Assembly: GCF_002795425.1 (NCBI RefSeq)
Contig: NZ_PHHA01000032.1
Location: 1 to 48,179 of the forward strand
Source of the DNA: Conservatibacter flavescens
GTDB taxonomy: Bacteria; Pseudomonadota; Gammaproteobacteria; Enterobacterales; Pasteurellaceae
Direction: 5' to 3'
Length of the DNA stretch: 48,179 nucleotides
Each line of letters opens with the position of its first letter. Positions within the stretch are counted from its first letter, which is position 1. This document shows, one piece after another, positions 44,718-48,179 of the stretch. The notes under the pieces are model-generated. The model had not been told where the DNA came from. It made no database searches and saw only the letters and a program-made list of their open reading frames with translations. The position numbers were made by a program, and so were the translations under genes.

Positions 44718-46076
44718 TTAATGGTTAACTTCACGACAAACTTCTAAAAATAACCTGTCCACTATTTTACATGCCGTGTTTTCATCTCCTGTTAACCCAC
44801 CTTTTCCTATAATTGGCATTCCATCATAATTACCCACTAAACGCCCAACATCAGCTTGAGGAATCACATAATCAATTACTTCAATCGCTGCAACATTCAG
44901 TTGATTACACACATTAACCATCGTGTCTCCACCTGTTGCATAAATACCTGCAATATTTTCGGATCCAATCTGAGCAAAAATATCTGCCACAATCATGCCT
45001 AATCCAGCATTAATTCGCTCCGCACTTTCCCCATGAATGTAACCACGTTTTTCATCCTGTTCATTCAAATCTAATAAAGGGCCATGTAAAGCAGTTTCTA
45101 ATAAAATCGCTCTAGGTCGAATTTTACGACTCATAAAATCTTTTACTCGATTAACTACACGCTTCGCTTCCTTATCGGCAATTTCTCCCCCCTGAATTAA
45201 TAGTAATGGATCAACAGATATATGTTCGTTACGTTCATCTCGACATAACACATCCATTTGTAATTTAGTAATTGGTGTTGCACTACCAGCTATCACTAGA
45301 GCTGTTTTATTTTTGGCGCAATCATCATTCCCTCGAGGAACATTTGATTCTTCCTTGTGAATAATGCCTCTATGAAAGCCTAATGCTGCAGTAAAAGGAC
45401 CTGGATCGACTGCTAATATATTGTTTTCCAATAATAAGCAGGCATGAGCAATATTAGATACATCTTCCAGAGTCACGGCATCAACCACGATAACTTGTTT
45501 TCCTTGCTTAATTTGCTCTAGAAGTGCAACTTTAATATCATAAATGCCTAGCATTACATCACCTAAACTAACCGTTCCGACCGCACGATGAGTTTGACTC
45601 TGTAACAATTTAGGAATATAAACCTCCTTAACTGGCGTTCTAACATCTTGTGCTACAGGGGTATTCGTTAACGCCACACCATCTATCATGGAATAACCTC
45701 CAACTAAAATACGCTTAGATTGTGGCATCGCAGGAACAACTATCGCTATTGTGTTTTCGGAGAGCTGATCAAGCATCGCGTCAATTTCTACACCAATCCC
45801 ACCACGCATGGTTGTATCAATACGTTTAGTAAAATATTGCACTCCCATGCTTTTCAACGCCTTAGTCGCTTTTTCAACTTGACTATAAGCCTCATGTTTT
45901 AATAGTGGCCGGCTACTCGTACTAATTAATAAAGATTCAGAACTATTCTCTAATTCCAATTTTTGAGCAGCTTCAGTATGAAAACACACCGTCGTTTTTG
46001 AACCTGAGCGAGCCAATAACACTCCCATTGTGGTCGCTCCCGTTAAATCATCTGCAACAACTCCAATTAAAGGCAT
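44718..46076 (-). CDS. Four-carbon acid sugar kinase (DUF1537; DtnK/OtnK-like)
   Basis: The 452-residue protein has the DUF1537 kinase layout. The N-terminal substrate domain carries VADDLTGATTMG (residues 7-18) and KRIDTTMRGGIG. The C-terminal ATP domain has GIYATGGDTMVNV and GKGGLTGDENTA. DtnK phosphorylates D-threonate to 4-phospho-D-threonate for PdxA2, and the adjacent pdxA2 gene argues for that pair; D-erythronate or related acids remain possible. AGGAGG precedes the ATG, 17 bases after pdxA2. Confidence 0.87.
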   Translation of the reverse strand: MPLIGVVADDLTGATTMGVLLARSGSKTTVCFHTEAAQKLELENSSESLLISTSSRPLLKHEAYSQVEKATKALKSMGVQYFTKRIDTTMRGGIGVEIDAMLDQLSENTIAIVVPAMPQSKRILVGGYSMIDGVALTNTPVAQDVRTPVKEVYIPKLLQSQTHRAVGTVSLGDVMLGIYDIKVALLEQIKQGKQVIVVDAVTLEDVSNIAHACLLLENNILAVDPGPFTAALGFHRGIIHKEESNVPRGNDDCAKNKTALVIAGSATPITKLQMDVLCRDERNEHISVDPLLLIQGGEIADKEAKRVVNRVKDFMSRKIRPRAILLETALHGPLLDLNEQDEKRGYIHGESAERINAGLGMIVADIFAQIGSENIAGIYATGGDTMVNVCNQLNVAAIEVIDYVIPQADVGRLVGNYDGMPIIGKGGLTGDENTACKIVDRLFLEVCREVNH

Positions 46077-46093
46077 AGAATACCTCCTGATAA

Positions 46094-47104
46094 TTACGCT
46101 TGCTTATTGACATATTTTGATGTGTACTCAGCTAATACTTTAGTTGATTCAATCATACTGATCCCATTGGCTAAATTTTTACCGGCTATATCAAATGCAG
46201 TTCCATGATCAACGGAGCCTCGCATAAATGGTAAACCAAAGGTGATTGTTACCGATTTTTCAAAATCATAAGTTTTACAAGCTATATGTCCTTGATCATG
46301 ATATAGCGACAAAATAGCGTCATATTTACCTGATTTTCCTATATGAAATACTGAATCAGCTGGTACAGGGCCCGTCACATTAATACCCAAAGCTTTCGCG
46401 GCCTCCACAGCAGGAATTAACTCATCTATCTCTTCTCGACCAAATAATCCATTATCACCGCCATGTGGGTTCAATGCTGCAACTGCTATTAATGGATTTT
46501 CAATACCAATATTACGTAATTCACGATCAATATTTTTAACGTCTTCTAGCACCCGTTCTTTTGTAGCATATTTGCAGGCATCAATCACTGACATATGGCG
46601 GCTAACAAAAAACACCCGCAATTTATGACAATTAAACATTGTTAACCCATAAGGCGAATGGGTTTTATTCTGATAGATTTCAGTATGTCCCGGTTCTTGA
46701 ACACCAATTAATTTGATTGCGCCTTTATGAATTGGTGCAGTAGAAACGGCATCTATTTTTTTAGCCATGCCCAATTCTATAGATTTAATAATCCAGTCAT
46801 AAGCCATTTGTCCAGCTAATGCCTGAACCTCTCCCCATTGAATAGAGTCTGTATCATATTCATCGGTTTCAAGCACATCAATTACACCAAACTCATATCG
46901 AGCCTCAGCAGGATCCTCAATGCGATTAAATTTTGGGGAAACACCTCGAACCTTTGCTGCCCGTTCAAGAATTGCAATGCTTCCGATAACAAAGGGTTTA
47001 CATATTTCATTAATTTCTTTTGACAACATTGTGTCAATTGTAATTTCAGGCCCAATACCTGCTGGATCACCTAGTGTTAAAGCAATGATAGGTTGTTTTC
47101 TCAT
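46094..47104 (-). CDS. PdxA2-type 4-phospho-D-threonate dehydrogenase (paralogue 1)
   Basis: This 336-residue protein has the PdxA family motifs GDPAGIGPE (12-20), EPGHTEIY (137-144), and the metal-binding histidines H170 (SRHMSV), H214 (NPHGGDNG) and H269 (LYHDQGH), close to the positions in E. coli PdxA. Placed directly before the acid sugar kinase, it should act as PdxA2, giving dihydroxyacetone phosphate, CO2 and NADH from the phosphorylated acid, rather than in pyridoxine synthesis. It is divergent from the DeoR gene at 47300. Confidence 0.88.
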   Translation of the reverse strand: MRKQPIIALTLGDPAGIGPEITIDTMLSKEINEICKPFVIGSIAILERAAKVRGVSPKFNRIEDPAEARYEFGVIDVLETDEYDTDSIQWGEVQALAGQMAYDWIIKSIELGMAKKIDAVSTAPIHKGAIKLIGVQEPGHTEIYQNKTHSPYGLTMFNCHKLRVFFVSRHMSVIDACKYATKERVLEDVKNIDRELRNIGIENPLIAVAALNPHGGDNGLFGREEIDELIPAVEAAKALGINVTGPVPADSVFHIGKSGKYDAILSLYHDQGHIACKTYDFEKSVTITFGLPFMRGSVDHGTAFDIAGKNLANGISMIESTKVLAEYTSKYVNKQA

Positions 47105-47193
47105 AAAATAACCTTTCGTTTTTCTTCGTTTGAAATAAATCGAAATTAATAATATGAGTTTTATTTTGAATGTCTACATTAAATTTCTGATTA

Positions 47194-47209
47194 TGAGAGA
47201 AAGATCACA
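47194..47209. promoter_or_regulatory. Candidate CRP site between pdxA2 and the DeoR gene
   Basis: TGAGA-GAAAGA-TCACA has a perfect right half and one mismatch in the left half. It lies between the two divergent genes, about 70 bases upstream of the likely DeoR transcription start. Confidence 0.5.
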
Positions 47210-47260
47210 AAATAATGATCATTTTCCATTAAGAAATAAAAGAACTTCTCTAAATTTGTA

Positions 47261-47266
47261 TATAAT
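47261..47266 (+). promoter_or_regulatory. -10 box of the DeoR gene
   Basis: A perfect TATAAT lies 34 bases before the start codon at 47300. No good -35 box is seen at the right distance, which fits an activator-dependent promoter. Confidence 0.45.
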
Positions 47267-47299
47267 ATTTATACTATTCACCTAGAAATATGGATATGT

Positions 47300-48064
47300 A
47301 TGAACTTCAATGAAAAAGAACAAAAAATTATTGATATGCTAAAAAAGCAAGATTATATCGATAATGTCACATTAAGCTCCTCACTCGGCTGCTCCTTAGT
47401 TACTGTCAGAAGTACGGTCACTAATTTAGAAAAGAAAGGCATGCTACTCAGAACTCACGGAGGAGTAAAAAATCCAACCAGTAGCATTAGCGTCATGCTG
47501 AAATCCGGCAATATTTTTAAAAGTCATAAAGATAAAATACGAATAGCTGAAAAAGCCTATAAAGAAATCGATGATAGAGATACTATTATTCTTGATGATT
47601 CTTCAAATAGTTTTTACCTTGCTACAATCATAAAAAAATATGATAAAAAAGACATCACTGTCATCACCACTTCTCTCGTTGCTGCAGCAGAATTAAGCCA
47701 TTGCCATACCGTTACAGTCATTATGATTGGGGGGTTATTGAGTGGGTCACCTTCTTCGACAATGGGAGACTACGCAACAGAAATGCTAGCCAAGTTTAAA
47801 GCGAATAAAGCATTTATTGGTGTTCACGGCATCAATCCAGAAGTGGGGATTACTTCCATTGGCAATAGCCAAATGCAAATTAAAAAATTAATTTTTGAAA
47901 TTACTCAAAAAGTATTTGTTCTAGCCTGTAGCAACAAATTTAGCCACAGCCATTTACTCGTTTCTACACCTATATCGAGTATCTATAAAGTTATTACAGA
48001 TAAAAAACTACTTCCTGAATATAAAAGGGAACTACAAAATAAAACATTCATTGAGACAGTGTAA
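47300..48064 (+). CDS. DeoR-family transcriptional regulator
   Basis: The 254-residue protein has a DeoR winged helix (residues 1-55: VTLSSSLGCSLVTVRSTVTNLEKKG, then RTHGGV) and the DeoRC sensor domain with ILDDSSNS in place of the usual DAGTT loop, and MIGG. The changed loop may reflect a different phosphate ligand. It is divergent from pdxA2 and is the natural candidate to control the pdxA2-kinase-permease operon. The ribosome binding site is weak. Confidence 0.87.
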   Translation: MNFNEKEQKIIDMLKKQDYIDNVTLSSSLGCSLVTVRSTVTNLEKKGMLLRTHGGVKNPTSSISVMLKSGNIFKSHKDKIRIAEKAYKEIDDRDTIILDDSSNSFYLATIIKKYDKKDITVITTSLVAAAELSHCHTVTVIMIGGLLSGSPSSTMGDYATEMLAKFKANKAFIGVHGINPEVGITSIGNSQMQIKKLIFEITQKVFVLACSNKFSHSHLLVSTPISSIYKVITDKKLLPEYKRELQNKTFIETV

Positions 48065-48094
48065 ATGAAAATCTCAATCCTACAAAAACAAAAA

Positions 48095-48116
48095 AGCCCC
48101 GACCAAAGTCAGGGCT
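48095..48116 (-). terminator. Terminator of the rRNA operon
   Basis: On the minus strand, AGCCCTGAC pairs with GTCGGGGCT (one G-U pair) around a 4-nt loop and is followed by six T, just after the 5S rRNA gene. It may also stop the convergent DeoR transcript. Confidence 0.8.
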
Positions 48117-48127
48117 CCTAAATAATA

Positions 48128-48179
48128 ACCTGGCGGTGACCTACTCTCACATGGGGAAACCCCACACTACCATCGGCAT
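48128..48179 (-). rRNA. rrf: 5S ribosomal RNA, 3' end (partial)
   Basis: The minus strand reads the 3' third of 5S rRNA: CCGATGGTAGTGTGGGG, then CCCCATGTGAGAGTAGG and CACCGCCAGG. The rest lies beyond the window, so an rRNA operon ends here, reading into the window. The exact 3' end is approximate. Confidence 0.93.

Overview
The window looks like a chromosome segment from a Pasteurellaceae bacterium of the Haemophilus/Aggregatibacter/Pasteurella group. The main evidence is the Hin-type DNA uptake signal AAGTGCGGT (or ACCGCACTT), found at 14 or more places where about 0.4 would be expected by chance. An IS1016-type element and the gene content (asnA/asnC, udp, cpdB, tktA, several TRAP transporters) agree. 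The species is not determined.

Layout. (1) 1-9.1 kb is a patchwork accessory zone without any exact Hin-type uptake signal. It holds an A+T-rich single-chain restriction-modification enzyme, an intact IS1595-type transposase with a small unknown gene, sodC, an internally deleted IS5-type element, an IS1016-type element with a perfect 8-bp target duplication and a frameshifted transposase, an asd pseudogene with several lesions, a truncated IS3-type element with its frameshift heptamer, and an unknown gene whose start lies in a hairpin. (2) 9.1-17.5 kb is a co-directional cluster: a D-2-hydroxyacid dehydrogenase, an iron-type alcohol dehydrogenase, a tripartite tricarboxylate transporter (TctB, TctA, TctC lipoprotein), a second SLC13/DASS-like permease, a cytoplasmic BNR/Asp-box protein and a YhcH-type sugar anomerase. 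It reads as an uptake and catabolism unit for an unidentified acidic sugar or glycoside. A CaxA-type exchanger follows. (3) 18.6-21.2 kb has an AbiE-type (type IV) toxin-antitoxin pair behind a 42-nt palindromic operator, then a DeoR regulator. (4) 21.2-28.3 kb is mostly housekeeping: asnA/asnC divergent, udp, a low-molecular-weight tyrosine phosphatase, cpdB, tktA.

(5) 28.4-47.1 kb is a minus-strand sugar and sugar-acid block that ends beside an rRNA operon. One long operon (40453 down to 28451) has two complete TRAP transporters, an MFS transporter, an amidohydrolase-type lactonase candidate, a xylose-isomerase-like sugar-phosphate isomerase, a SorC regulator, an RpiB-type isomerase, a cyclase-family hydrolase fused to a PTS EIIB domain, and a TIM-like isomerase. 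A second operon (43306 to 40636) has a PdxA2-type dehydrogenase with DhaK and DhaL, behind two good CRP sites. A third (47104 to 43588) has PdxA2, a DUF1537-family acid sugar kinase and a KdgT-type permease, divergent from a DeoR regulator at 47300.

Together these genes can be read as routes for four-carbon compounds. Kinase plus PdxA2 would turn a tetronate (D-threonate type) into dihydroxyacetone phosphate. DhaKL, the TIM-like or xylose-isomerase-like protein and RpiB would turn erythrulose into erythrose 4-phosphate, a transketolase (tktA) substrate. Substrate identities are inferred from family and context, not shown by sequence. The right edge holds the 3' end of a 5S rRNA gene on the minus strand.
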